Assembly (NCBI GenBank): GCA_015183035.1
Contig: JACZZP010000018.1
Span: 62,001-126,000, forward strand
Direction of reading: 5' to 3'
DNA from: Meloidogyne chitwoodi
Lineage: Eukaryota > Nematoda > Chromadorea > Rhabditida > Meloidogynidae
DNA length: 64,000 nucleotides
Below are positions 38,444 through 50,233 of this stretch, piece by piece. Within the stretch, counting starts at the first letter, position 1, and each line of letters starts with the position of its first letter. The notes beneath the pieces were generated by a model. That model made no database searches. It was not told where the DNA came from and saw nothing but the letters and a program-made list of their open reading frames with translations. The position numbers and the translations under genes are program-made.

Positions 38444-39253
38444 AAAGATGTTTGGATTGATGAGAAAAAAGAAAATCAAAAGTTATCCTTGCATTTTTAC
38501 TTTTTTTTATTTTCTTTTAGCAATTTATCTTTTAATCATCTTATATTTGGAAAATTAAAACAATAAAGATTTTGGTAATGTAAACAATTTTGACAACTGT
38601 TTAGCTTATAACAAACAAATTTAGATTAAATAAAAAATTTATTGATTTTACTTTCCCAATTAACAACTGTTTTAATTAAAATATTATCCCAAAACATCTT
38701 TTGGAGGACAATGAAGACTTTCTTAAAAGAGGAGTCAAGCTTTAGTTGAAAATATTTGCTTTATTTTACTCCGAAAGGAATCTCTAACTCTATATAAATG
38801 AAGTCAAAATAGGTATATAGAAATCAAAGGTAATCAAAAATTAAGATTGTTGTAAATAATATGCCTTAACTAAAATGTACATCAGTAAGATCATTCCATC
38901 GTTATGACGTTTAATTAATTTACCATTTCGAAATTTTACATTTTAAATATTTGGCTTTTAGATCTCATTTATGTGTATTAGACATATCGACTGAATTAAC
39001 CCATTTATTCGCGATTTTTGAGTATTGGTAACATATGAATTGGTTGATTGCGTTTAAGTGGATTTTAATTCTTTTTTAGATTTATTGATATTATTTGATA
39101 TCACTTGCATGTTTGCGTTCTAGTATGACTGCTGCAATTTTGTTTTATTATCTAAAATTTCTTTTTAAAAGTTAAATTTCAGCAATTTTATCTGTTTACT
39201 GGCCAATATTATAAAACGGACAGTCATATTTTAATTGCATTGAGTTGTCATTA
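38444..39253. other. Intergenic between FAR and AKAP1-like genes
   Basis: AT-rich with an AATAAA-like signal near 38560-38568 (AACAATAAAG) for the FAR transcript. No repeat or gene seen. Confidence 0.4.
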
Positions 39254-42200
39254 ATGCTTATTAGGGTTTCATCCCAGACACCATCATCGAGTAACAACAG
39301 TTTTATCAATCGGAAATTTTTTATTTTATTTGCACTCGGTAGTGCTTCTGCTGCAGCTTTTTGGTTATATCTCAGAAATAATTATAAAATTACGCAAAAC
39401 AGAAAACAGGATCAATTGAATATAAGGTTTCCATTTGTATAGTTTTATAGGACGGGGTTTTTTCAAAAATTGTGCCTTTAAAAATACTTTTTCTTTTTTG
39501 TTGCACCGAAAAATATTTATTTTTAATACCTCAGGCAAGCACTTTCCCTTCTCCCTGATTTTTTTATTCCTTTGATTTTATTTTCTAGTTACATTAATCA
39601 GTTTAATTCAAAATTTGATTTGATTTTTTCATTTATAATTTCATATTTTAATCGTTCTTCGTAAGCAAATATCTTAAATACTGTCCATAACCCTCTTTTT
39701 TAACTTAGATCATATATTTGTACAAAATAGAAAGTTGCAAAATCGTATATTAAACTTGATAACTAATAAGTTATTCTTAAAATACTCTGAGAAAAGGTTT
39801 CTTAAATTTAATATTGGATTATGGGTAAAACGTTCATAGCGCCCAAGCTCCAATCAACTTTTGTAATTTATTTTTGTATAATATATAAAATCATCTTTCT
39901 ACTCGATCACTTTTCATAAGATATTATTATGTAAAAAACACTATATTTTTAAATTCATTTTTTAAATTTGTTTTTTAATCCATAATTCAGATACGAAATG
40001 GACAACAATAACGAAACAACTCTTTTTAATTCGAAAGAAGCTGGAAATTATTCTAATTCAACATTTTCAACAGATTTGATCAATGTTGAGTCTACAATGC
40101 AAATTGAGGTTAATCAGTTAGAAAACAAAGGGGCGGATATTATGGTAAAGGTTTTTTGTGTAAAATAAAAATGTACTCTGAATATTTGTTCATCTGTCAG
40201 AATCCAGACATTTTGAAAAATGAAGCGATGGCGGCGGTCAGTGAGTATAGCTGTTGCACTAGTGGATATGCCAATATTGAAGAAAAGGAAAAAGAGGTGG
40301 ATCATTCCTCTTCCATAATTCATCATCAACAATTTGTGAGTCGTTAAATTTTTCCTATTTTTTAATATAATAGAATATTTTATTCTATTGAGATTATTTT
40401 ATTATATATATGTTTAAATTTTATTTATGCACATATTTCCCAAACTAAAGAAATTTTTATTCTTTTCCTCAATTCGTTATTTCCCATTCGATTATAAAAT
40501 TAATATACAATCCTATTATAACACGTAAAATATTTGGGAAAATTTTTTTAATTTGTCTTATCGTTTGCGCTCCTTGCCTTCCCTCCTCTCCACGCTGCTT
40601 CCCTTTCATCTCTTTTTGTCTTTTGCATAGATTGAAAGAATTCGGCATCAATCACCAGAGCACAACGGCTCGCCTCATATTGCTCCACATCCTTCCCCCC
40701 TTTTTTCAATTTTTGATTTGCAAAAAAAAAGTAAAAAGGGAAAAAGGCAGTTGTGGCAACAGGGATGGTAAGGGTTGTGAAAGAAGAAAAGTAGGAGTGT
40801 CATTGCTCGCCGATTGTTCACAGAGATGGAAGACGAGAGAGAAAAATGTCTCTGAATTGGGGGGTCTTAGAACTCGCCATTCACTTTTCCTTCAGCTCAA
40901 CTAAAAAATATACCTGCCCGTCTGTCTTTTCTATGGCCCCTTTAACTGCTGCATCCAAAAACTATTTTAAATTGTTGGCTTTCTTTGCTTTTTCTTTTTT
41001 TTTTCTCTCGTTTTGACAAGAATGAAAAATGGTCACGAATTATTAAGTTTCTAGAAAATCACCGTTTTCTTTTCTCCTTTTGCCTTGTTGGCCTATTTGT
41101 TGGCCGTTTTTTTCTTAACATTACATATATAATTTTATTTTGTTAACTTCTTTCCTGATTTAGAGCTCTATTGAGAAATTCATTCAAGAACACAACTCAC
41201 AGCCAGAATTAGATTGGACCGTGGAAGCTGAGAAAAGAAACAAAGTGGAATTACAAAACGATCAAAAGCCGAAACACTTGGAAGAGATTGAAAATCAAAC
41301 AAATCAAAACACAGAAATGATACAAGAGGTAAAATATAATATAATTAATTTTAAAAAAAAAGTTTTTTTAAATAGCAAATGAATCCAAAATCTGCTTATA
41401 TGGGTCGAACAAGTACGGGGAGTGGACGTCAACATCCTGTCAATAGTATTTGTATGTGTTCTCGCTGTGTTGAACAGCTTAATGATTTGAATTCTTCTCG
41501 TGGTTATAAAAACTCCGAATCACCGCATTCTACGCATAGTGAGGTAAATTTAATATTTTAGACTATTTAAATTATTTTTTAGGGTTCTGCTGACAGTGGT
41601 CGTGCGACTGGTCCTTTGACATCTTATAGCCCGTTTGCGGACGAATATGGTCTTCAATCGGAAATATTGCCAATTTATGAATTTGAAGTACAAAATACTC
41701 TTGTTGGTTTAATTATTGGAGTTAAGGGTAAAACAATTCGGGTTAGTTGTATTGCACTTTTTGTAAAAATTTTATTTTGTTTAGGAACTTTGTGTTCGTG
41801 CTGATGTTAGAATGCTAATAAGGCCCCACCATACTCAAAATAAATTTGATACACATCAAATTTGTTCGGTGGAAGGACGTCGTGAAAATATCAACAAGTA
41901 AGTAGTTCTAGACAATTAACGCAGATGTTTATGCAAATCCTTACTCTATTTTGTACTTTTTTTTAATAAAAATCCCCTTCTGTATATGCTCAGATGTTTA
42001 CACATGATTCGTCTGCGATTTCCACCTTGCCGTTTTCCTGGTTTGAATTTAAAGCCGGTACTTCCTCCGCCACCTACTACTTCTGCTACTACGCTTCGTG
42101 GAGCACCTACTGCTGTATCATTTACATTTTTGTTTTTACTTTTTTTCTTATTTAGCTTACTTTAACTGCTGGAGTTCTAAGCGAAGTTTATATTTCTGCA

Positions 42201-42992
42201 AATGTTTCTGCTGGTCATTTCTTTTTGCAACTGCCAACACATTCTTCATTTGCGTCTTTAACTGTTTTAGACCAATATATGCTTTCGGTTTATACTCAAC
42301 CAGGTGGTGCTCCTGATCTTCCAAAGCCTTGCAATGGTTAAATTTAAAATATTTTTACAAATTTACACAACTTTTTAAAGTTGGCGTGCTTTGTTCTGCA
42401 CCTGCTTATAATGGATGGTTTCGTGCAATAACTTTGGCTTATGAACCAGTAATTTAAAATAAAATTAGAGATTATTTTTGTTTAGGAGCAAGATGAGGCA
42501 TTGGTTCGTTTTGTGGATTATGGAGGTTTTGCAAGATTGCCTAGAGCTGATTTGCGTCAAATAAGGTTTTTTAAAGTATATTGATTTATTATTTTTAATT
42601 ATATATAGGACTGATTTTATGACACTTCCAATGCAATCTATTGAATGTTATTTGGCTAATGTGCAACCTGCTGAAGGTAAAATATAACTGAGGAAAAAAC
42701 TTAAACAATTATATTCTACAGAAAATGGTCAATGGCATGAAAAGGCCAATGAGCTATTCCAGCAATTATGCGTTTCTAAAGTTATTCAAGCAGCTTTGAT
42801 AGGTTATAGTAAGCAAGATGGAATTCCTTTTGTTGAGTTATACGTTTTGGATGAGAATAAAAAGGTTTAATTTTTATTTTAAATAAATAAAATGGGTGAA
42901 TATAATTTTAGAGTGTTCGCATCGATCATATTTTAATGGAACTTGGTTATGCAAAGCCAATAGACCCATCAATGATTGAGCATGCGACTTGA
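39254..42992 (+). CDS. AKAP1-like mitochondrial-anchored KH and Tudor domain protein
   Basis: The ATG at 39254 gives MLIRVSSQTPSSS. A signal-anchor helix follows (FFILFALGSASAAAFWLYL) with flanking basic residues, as in outer-mitochondrial-membrane AKAP1. A long low-complexity acidic region runs through exons to about 41560. The KH domain (about 41670-42040) has NTLVGLIIGVKGKTIREL with its GVKG loop. An extended Tudor domain follows (about 42380-42680) with APAYNGWFRAI, VRFVDYGGFARLP and LPMQSIECYLANV. It ends YAKPIDPSMIEHAT at 42992. KH plus Tudor behind an N-terminal anchor is the AKAP1 layout, which tethers RNA and signalling proteins to mitochondria. Whether the PKA-binding helix is kept was not established. 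Introns of 0.5-0.8 kb (39428-39989, about 40349-41163) are long for this region. Confidence 0.82.
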
Positions 42993-44742
42993 GTTGAAAG
43001 AAGGAATGAGCGATGCATAGAGGAGATGGCCTTTTTATTATATTATATGGTGAGAGTTTTTGATGAAGAAATATTTAAATAATGAATGAAAATTAATGGA
43101 GAAAGAGAGGAAAAAAGGTGGCAAATTAATAATTTAAATTTTTGAAAAAAATACTGCTTGTTTGTTTAGGGGGCTGCCTTTTTAAAGATAATAGCTTTCG
43201 GTTTATTTCTCCAATTCAATTTTTTGGTTTTCTTTTTTTCACATTCTATTATATATCATTTTTTGCACCAATTCCATTTCGTTGTTATTGTTTTTTCTTT
43301 TTTTCCTACTTTTCGATTATATGCAATTTGCCGTTTTTTCTCTAAGCAAATTTTATTTTTTTCTTTATATTATCTATCTTCAATTGCTTATATATGGATA
43401 AGAAGATCAAAATCTTACGAATGACTAACTATATTTAGTAAAATATTTTTTTAATTTATTTAAAAATGTTTGTTTTGATCTTCTGATTTTTCCAAAATTT
43501 TATGGTTATTATTTAAAATAATATATTGAGTTTTGTCTTAAATTAATGGTATTTTCTCCTATTTGATTTAATAATTTTTAAAATAATATGAGAAAAAGGA
43601 AAAAATACCATTCTTCAGATATTTTTATTATTATTATAAAAAGGTGCTTATTTTTGGTATCAAATTACTAATAATAAGATTCCATATAGTATTATAAATT
43701 CTACGGGCAATTAGCCTGTCTTTACAAGTTTTTTTAATAATACAAAATGTTTATTGCACCCACTTTTATTTAAATAGCAGATATTTGTTACTGGACCTTG
43801 GCTCTCTGCCTTGGTCTACGTTGTTTTCTGTTTCTATTCATTTTATTCAATCTTTCTATTTATCTTTATTTTCATTATTCGGCACTAAATTTTTAGATAA
43901 ATCTTTTACTTTGGTTGAGTGATTGATTTGAAGGTTATTTTAGGCACCTGAACTCATAAAAACAAATGACAGGTTAAGATTATATCCTTATTGGTCGACA
44001 CCAGGGTTGCCTCGGTAACCCCACCTTATTTTTATCGAAGACGAACTTCCTCTCACTCAACTTCTTCATCGGTTGGTGGTAGTTGCAGGTTAACTTCTCC
44101 TGATTCTCCATCAGATAAACGAGCGGTTAGGTTTTAATTATAGATTAAAATTATTTTTTAGGTAGCTGTGATAAAAAAACAATTTGTTAACTTCACGATC
44201 TTTAGATGATCAAGTTTGATTTTATTAAAGGTTTTTAAATTGTTTTACTGGTTAGGAACATAGACAAGCGAATTGCGAAATGTTATGGTGTATCAAAAAC
44301 TGGAAGAATTTTTGGATATTTTTTAGTTTAGTGGCGAAATGTTATGGTGTATCAAAAACTAGAAGAATTTCTGGATTTTATTTGTTCCTTATTTTCATTT
44401 TTCGACACTAATTTTTCTGTAAGATTTATAATGTCATAAATAAAAAACAAATTAAAACAAGTAAATTGTTGCTAAAATAATTTATGAGAAAAGTCAAGAC
44501 GAAAAGTTTAATATTTCCATAATGAATGACTTTATAATTTTACAAAAACATTTAAGAGATCCATCGTTGACTTTTCTAGTGCGAGGCACTTTTTTAAAGG
44601 ATTATAATTATAGATTGCAAAAAATTGATAATTTCTCAAAATAAATTTAAGCAAAAATATCGATGTGGCAGGAAATTTACTTAACCCGAAGAAATATTTG
44701 GAGTGTTTTAAAATCAAAAATTAGCAAATAGATCTTCAATTT
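42993..44742. other. Intergenic, with a 59-bp tandem duplication and a possible exon pair
   Basis: Mostly AT/T-rich. A 43-bp segment at 44275-44317 (GCGAAATGTTATGGTGTATC at its start) recurs at 44334-44376. A possible plus-strand exon at 43974-44126 (ends SSSVGGSCRLTSPDSPSDKR) splices to 44162-44209 (VAVIKKQFVNFTIFR, stop). It could be an alternative 3' exon of the AKAP1-like gene, a separate gene fragment or chance. Confidence 0.35.
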
Positions 44743-47040
44743 TCACCATTTGAGAAATTTTGAGAAGAAATTGAGAACACTTTGAAGACGTGATCGCTTT
44801 GCTGGCGGTGGATTCAATGAAGTCATCTCATAAATCATATCGTCCTCTTCATCCTGTTGTTCTTCGAAATAAACCTTCTTTTTGAACGATGAATTAGGAA
44901 AGAGGTTAGATGAATTCCTTAAAAAAATTTTTTTAATTGAAATTTTAAATTTCTAAAATACCGAATAAACTCATCACTGTCACCATTCTCTGTCCTTCGC
45001 CGTTTAATACCAACACGAGAGGTTGAAAGTATTGATTTTCCAGCATTATTATGTACCTTTACTTCTGTCTTACTCGACTCAAACAGAGGAGGTGTTGTAA
45101 GAGGCTTTTGAATTTCATGACTAATTTCAACATCTTCTGGTGGCTCTTCATTTATTACTTCCTTTTCCAAATTCTTTGCTTCGAAATTGTTTTGCTTAAT
45201 TTCTTCAACGTCACTACTTTCTCCATAATCATGGCCATTTTGTCCAGGCTCACTTAAACAAATTGAAGAAGCACTAACTGTTTCAATTGCATTAAAATTA
45301 TCATTAACTATTTCAGGTACGACAAAGCCTGGACCAGTGAAGGATACTTCAAATTAAAAATAGAAATACGAATTTTTACTCCAAATTAAATAAAAAACCT
45401 TGATTACTCTTTCGAATATATTTGTCCAAAATTCCAGAAAAAAAGTGTTGAACAGGATCGCATTTCAATCGAAAAGTATTGTCTGTACCAATATGAAACA
45501 TTGCAAATGGATGCTTTGTCAGTTGTTCACAAACATTAATATCCAAACCATTCTCCATAATATCCGGATGATTAGCTGGAATCCTATTGGCATTTAATTT
45601 AATCTAAAAAATAAAATTTTAATTCATAATAAATTTAAAAACTTACGCAAATAATGGAGATATTATCCGCTCGAAGACCTCCCCACTTTTTTAAAGCATT
45701 TTGCAAAAGATAATGAGAATAATTGATTGAATTAGGTCGCTAAATATTGTAAACTAATTTTTTTCTTATTAAAGTTTTATTACATTTTCATTTTGTTTAT
45801 CAATATCATGCAAAATTTGAACAATTGGTCGAAAGGCAATAACATTAGAAAGTCCATCAGAGCAAATTACGACAAAATTATCACTACTTTTTAGGCGAAA
45901 AACGTCAACATCAGGCTCTGGACTGACCTAAAACCTCTCAAAATATTATCTGCAAAAAATGTTCGAAAATAACAAACCACAAATTGATTATTATCTGGAT
46001 TTAATGACCAAAAATCTCCAAGAGATCTTGCTACAGCCAAAAATGGAATGCTTTCAGTAGAAGTCGAACGTCTGACAGGTCCACGATGACCTCGAATCGG
46101 ACGTTTCCAAATTACCCGAAGAACGCCCTTTAAAATTCTTTATTTAAATTAAAAACAAATCTAAATAACCGCTTTCGTAGCAACAGCTCCACCTGCTTTT
46201 TCAATTCGTTGACGTTCGGAATGTTTTTCAGGTTTATGATCCTCAGTGAGTTTGGCATCATTAACTATTTTAAAAAAGGATAGTATTTAAAAATAATTAT
46301 TTAAATAGAATACATCCAGCAGCGGCTTCAGAAAAATTGGCTAAAATTATGGAAGAATCGCCAACATGTCCAGTATAAAGTTTTCCGTTACGAATAAATG
46401 CACAAGTGGCAGTAGCTTGAAAAAAAGTTATGAAACAATTAAAAAACAAAAAATCACAAACTTCCAGCAGTACAGGGAAAACCTTAACAAGAATTTTAAA
46501 TCTTTTTAGAAAATATAAATTAACCTGAAACTGTCGGTGGCCACATTTTTGCAGCTTTTTGCATGTCGTAATGTGTTTTCAAAAATCCATCCTTTATTGC
46601 GCCAAGAACATGTTGGTCGTCATCGGAAAAGAATGCTTGATTGCCCTAAAATTAAAGTTTTTGACAATTTAAATTTAACAAGCTTACAGTAACGTTATCA
46701 AGTAAATTTCGGTAAGCATACTCGCTCGCTTGTGGTCCTCCATGGCTTAATATTCAATATTTTAAACATATTAAAATGTGATTTATACCCATCGTAAATT
46801 GCAGCAAATATGTAATCCAACCGACCATTTGCATCTCGTCCAGCCTCGACACTAATTCGATCCTCCATATATTTTCGTCCTCCCTTCAAAATTTAAAATA
46901 TAACTTTTTAATAATTTAATAACCTGAGCAGCAGCAGTAGAAATTTGAAATTCCGATAATAAAATATCATTATCTACAGGATCATCCAAATTAACTTTCA
47001 TCATTCGTTGTTTGCTTTCTGATAAATTCATATTTTCCAT
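44743..47040 (-). CDS. PP2C-family serine/threonine phosphatase, PPM1D-like
   Basis: Metal-dependent phosphatase; PPM1D (Wip1) reverses stress and DNA-damage phosphorylations. The start at 47040 gives [22 protein letters not shown]2C motifs are in order: [19 protein letters not shown] (metal-binding Asp, spliced across 46792); [57 protein letters not shown]; and [14 protein letters not shown] non-catalytic tail has a basic stretch [14 protein letters not shown] and [10 protein letters not shown], resembling nuclear localisation signals, and ends FFSKFLKW at 44743. All exons join in frame. Everything upstream of about 45451, that is the catalytic core and 5' flank, is repeated almost exactly at 55700 onward. 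Confidence 0.85.
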
Positions 47041-47169
47041 TTTTATTAACAATCTACAACCTTTATCAAAAAAAGAATTTATAAATAAATACTTTATCTA
47101 ACTGGATAACCGGAAATATAACTGGGAAAAAAGTTAGGGAAATAACTAACAATGCCGCTTTTTTACTTC

Positions 47170-47790
47170 TATCACGACGGATTTTCGGGACACGCCCGAA
47201 AAGGCGCGACTGCCTATACTTATGTAAACTTAATTCTACCAACAAAAACATTAATAATATGTTTTTAAATAAAACTTTTATTCAATAGGATGGTTGTCAG
47301 TCACTTTGGTTGAAACTAAACACTTTGTTGTAGTTAAAAAATTTTAAAAACTCAAAGTATGGTAGTCAGTCACTTTTTAAAACTAAACAAGGATTTAGAG
47401 ACCGGCAAAATCGCATTTGCGGGATCCCGCACGCGGAGTTTTATTTTTTTAAAAAATCGATGCGGGACAGGATTTGCGGGACTAATCCAGCAAAAATCCA
47501 GCATCCCGCAAATCCAAAAAAGTACGGGATTGCAGGTGCTGGATCCCGCAAAATCCCGCGCGGGATCCGCACCGCGCCGGTCTCTAATTTATATATTGTT
47601 TGTAAAAATAAAGAATGAATTAAAAAGAAATAAAAAAATTGAAGAATATTTACATTTAGTAGTTTCTATAATGGAATGAGAAAAAAAAATTAAAAAAAGC
47701 TTAGGTATATTAAATTGCGCCTTTTCGGTAGGCGCCTTTTCGGCCCGCGCCTTTTCGGGCTGTACTCCGGATTTTCCGGGACATTTGCCT
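47170..47790. repeat. GC-rich repeat cluster with a hAT-type MITE
   Basis: A 191-bp element (47396-47586) has inverted ends TAGAGACCGGC and is packed with GCGGGATCCCGC-like palindromes. TAGAG-starting ends are typical of hAT elements; no clear target-site duplication. Around it, CGCGCCTTTTCGGGC (about 47745) is inverted at about 47200. The same cluster recurs in copy 2 at +10,249 bp. Confidence 0.55.
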
Positions 47791-47940
47791 CTGAAAAATA
47801 GTGGTTAAAAATGAAAGACAGCAGGCAGTAAGCCGTTCCTTTTTAATTAAGCGGTTTGAGTGCGAAAGGCACTCAAAAAAATGCATTGAAGTGACTTTTT
47901 GAGTGTTTTAAGGGAACACCTTTTTAATGGATGTAAACAG

Positions 47941-48149
47941 TTTTCGACAGTGGTTGTTTTCGACAATGAACTATTTCTTGTTTTCCAACTGTCTGCCTAA
48001 ATCCGGATACTTATGAAATTTCTTCCGGTTTTTTTTTGTTGCAAGACATCCGGATAAATTTATTAATCCCTAAGCCCTTGCCCAAAATTTTATTTTTAAG
48101 TAAGATTCTTAGAGTTTTATTTTACTGTCGAAAACAGCCACTGTCGGAA
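47941..48149. repeat. Small inverted-repeat element
   Basis: The arms CGACAGTGGTTGTTTTCGAC (about 47946) and its near-complement ending GCCACTGTCGG (about 48147) form a 0.2-kb foldback. No coding capacity. Repeated in copy 2. Confidence 0.5.
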
Positions 48150-48206
48150 TCTATCGCACCTTTTTAATGAAAGATTGGATTTTTATTAATATCAATTTTT
48201 CGGTTG

Positions 48207-48475
48207 GGGTCATTTCAGTGTTGCCAGTTCAGTGTTGACCCAGTTCAGTGTTAGCCAGTTCAGTGTTGGGCCAGTTAATACCAGTACAGAAGTTCCGACA
48301 TCTACGAACCGGAATTTTAGTAAAAAAAGTAAGAAAAAAATAATAAGGACAAATAATGTTAGTTTCTGATAAAATCAAAGTTCCGGGCCCGATCGGGCCA
48401 GATTTCTTATGAGATTTTTAGCCTTAACGGTGACACTGAACTGGCTACACTGAAATGGCAACACTGAACAGGCCC
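48207..48475. mobile_element. MITE with subterminal TTCAGTGTT repeats
   Basis: Both ends carry inverted arrays of a roughly 15-bp unit (CAGTTCAGTGTTGCC): about four at the left and three at the right. The outer ends read GGGTCATTTCAGTG and GGGCCTGTTCAGTG. Repeated in copy 2 at 58456-58724. Its left end resembles the array at 61690. Confidence 0.6.
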
Positions 48476-48544
48476 TTTCCGTCATTTGTTAAATCAACAA
48501 AAAAATTGGATTTAAAATAAAAAAATAATTTTCAATAAATTTGT

Positions 48545-49135
48545 TTCATTATTCCTCTATCGTTAAGAGCATTAAAGAGCGCCTGGTGTTTAGCTAATTT
48601 TTCTGCTGTCTTGTTTTTGTCTCCAGTATTGCAATATTGAATGGCCTAAACTTGATGACTTATTTAGACAAATTTAGACTTAAAAGACGATTAAACAATG
48701 CATGTAAGTGCTCCATTCTCTGCCCTGAAATCCAACTCCACCAACCATTTTCTTCTGCAAATTCAACTGCATGAGCGCAAAGCATGTGAAGTTTTGGAGT
48801 TTTGGCTTGAAAATTTTTAAATTTCCTCCTGCAAGATTTCCTCTAAAATTAAGTGTTCCAAATCGGCCGCGGAGTTCCTTAAGTTTTGAAATAAAGAAAT
48901 AGTCATGTTTAAGATAAACCTGAATGTTATTGTATAATGTTGTGGTTGCTTTCTTAAAACTGCAAATGTTGTTTTTATCAAAGAACGAAGAATTTGCAAA
49001 TCCATATATTTGACTCAGTGTATCGAGAATTCGTTTGAGAGTAGCAGAAGATTGCGTAGTAGGTAAAATTTGTTTTAGCTTCTCTCTCGAAGGACCAGTA
49101 ATAAGGCGGTACAATGCGGCACCTGCAAATTTATA
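48545..49135 (-). pseudogene. Fragment of an unrecognised mobile-element gene
   Basis: Minus-strand exon-like blocks: ALYRLITGPSREKLKQILPT ... (49135-48920), then PKLHMLCAHAVEFAEEN and SWISGQRMEHLHALFNR in a different frame (about 48805-48690), then AIQYCNTGDKNKTAEKLAKH (48643-48560). The H-x-L-x-x-H-x-x-x-F ... E-H-L-H-x-x-F-N pattern recalls conserved tails of uncharacterised transposon proteins. Frames do not join cleanly and no start or catalytic core is present, so it looks truncated. Repeated in copy 2 (58794-59384). Confidence 0.45.
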
Positions 49136-49202
49136 ATAAAATTTTTAAATTAAAAACCAGTAAATGTTTTTTCCGTGGATCCATTTTTGCATGAGCTTCA
49201 AT

Positions 49203-50233
49203 TAGAGATCGGAATTTTGAAAAACTCGGAACCGGGAAACGGGAAATTTAAGAATTGAACGACCGGGAGGGACTCGGGACCGGGAATTCCCGTTTACTTT
49301 TTTCCCGGTTAAAAAAGACCGGGTTCCGACCGGGAAATTTAATTTTTATTGAAAACGGTATAAAAAATTGAAAAATGTTTATAATCATATCAATATAAGA
49401 TTTAATAAATGTAATTGAGTGATGGAATAGCTTTGTTCAGAAATATAATCATTTCCGCAGTCTCGGGAGTTAATCTTGATCTCTTAAAATCGTAGGTATC
49501 ACGTGCGGTACTGAATAATTGTTCACTAGCAACACTGGTGCAGGTGCCGTAAGGAAGCGACGAGCGATTAAAGCCAATTTCTGGAATGTCATCTCATTTT
49601 CTCTCCACCAATCTAATGGGTTCGCTCTTGGATCTAAACTCGGCATTTCCGAATAAATTTTGATCTCTTGTGTTCTATTGCTTTGTTTTCTTGAGAAACT
49701 GTACATTTACTAGAACTAGCAGAATCGACGATGATAAATGACGAATAAATCCAGAAACGCTATAATCCGAAATTTTAAGTGGTTTATTACAATCGCTGCA
49801 TTTTATCTAGCCATGAATACGTTGAAACAATTTTTCTCCATCTTCTCTTTCAACACTCCAAATTGGATGATTATCAGACATAACACTAGATAATAAAACT
49901 AATTTTAGAAAAGGCATTATGTTAGGATTGTGATAAATAATAATGGTTAATTTTATTTTTGATTATTAAACATTTATATTTGTTCTAAAATTAGACCCTA
50001 ATTTCTTTTTTTATGTAAGAAACGTAATGCCAAACTAAAACAATTTAATTTAAATATTATTCCCGGTTCCCGGTGCAAAAATGTCCGGAACCGTGAAACG
50101 GAAATTGAAAGTTGACCGGCCGGGACCCGAACAGGGAAAACCGGGAATTCCCGATCCCGGTTTCATCCCGGTGACTCAAAAAAAGTCGGGAAAAAGGACC
50201 GGGAAACGGGACCCGATCCCGTTCCGATCTCTA
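49203..50233 (-). mobile_element. hAT transposon remnant (BED finger and hATC), copy 1
   Basis: A 1,031-bp element with inverted ends TAGAGATCGGAA. The flanking 8-mers GCTTCAAT and CCTTCATT agree at 6 of 8 positions, as an aged hAT duplication would. Both ends are rich in CCGGGA-type motifs. It retains two hAT protein parts: a BED-like zinc finger (about 49830-49740; KCSDCNKPLKISDYSVSGF, then RHL) and the hATC dimerisation domain. The central transposase region is deleted. Duplicated at 59452-60482. Confidence 0.75.
49402..49706 (-). pseudogene. hAT transposase C-terminal (hATC) fragment with frameshift
   Basis: The first frame reads IYSEMPSLDPRANPLDWW, then FQKLALIARRFLTAPA. The hATC consensus then continues one frame away as TSVASEQLFSTARDTYDF and KRSRLTPETAEMIIFLNKA, stopping at 49402-49404. 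The L-x-WW, A-R-x-x-L and S-E-x-x-F-S-x-A motifs identify hATC. The frameshift falls near 49541. Confidence 0.75.

Noticed and set aside
40623..40904. 93-codon plus-strand frame inside the AKAP1-like gene
   Set aside because: Lies within a long intron, low-complexity, and not in phase with flanking exons.
47359..47679. 106-codon plus-strand frame spanning the GC-rich MITE
   Set aside because: Runs across both element ends with palindrome-derived Arg/Ser/Gly residues and no homology.
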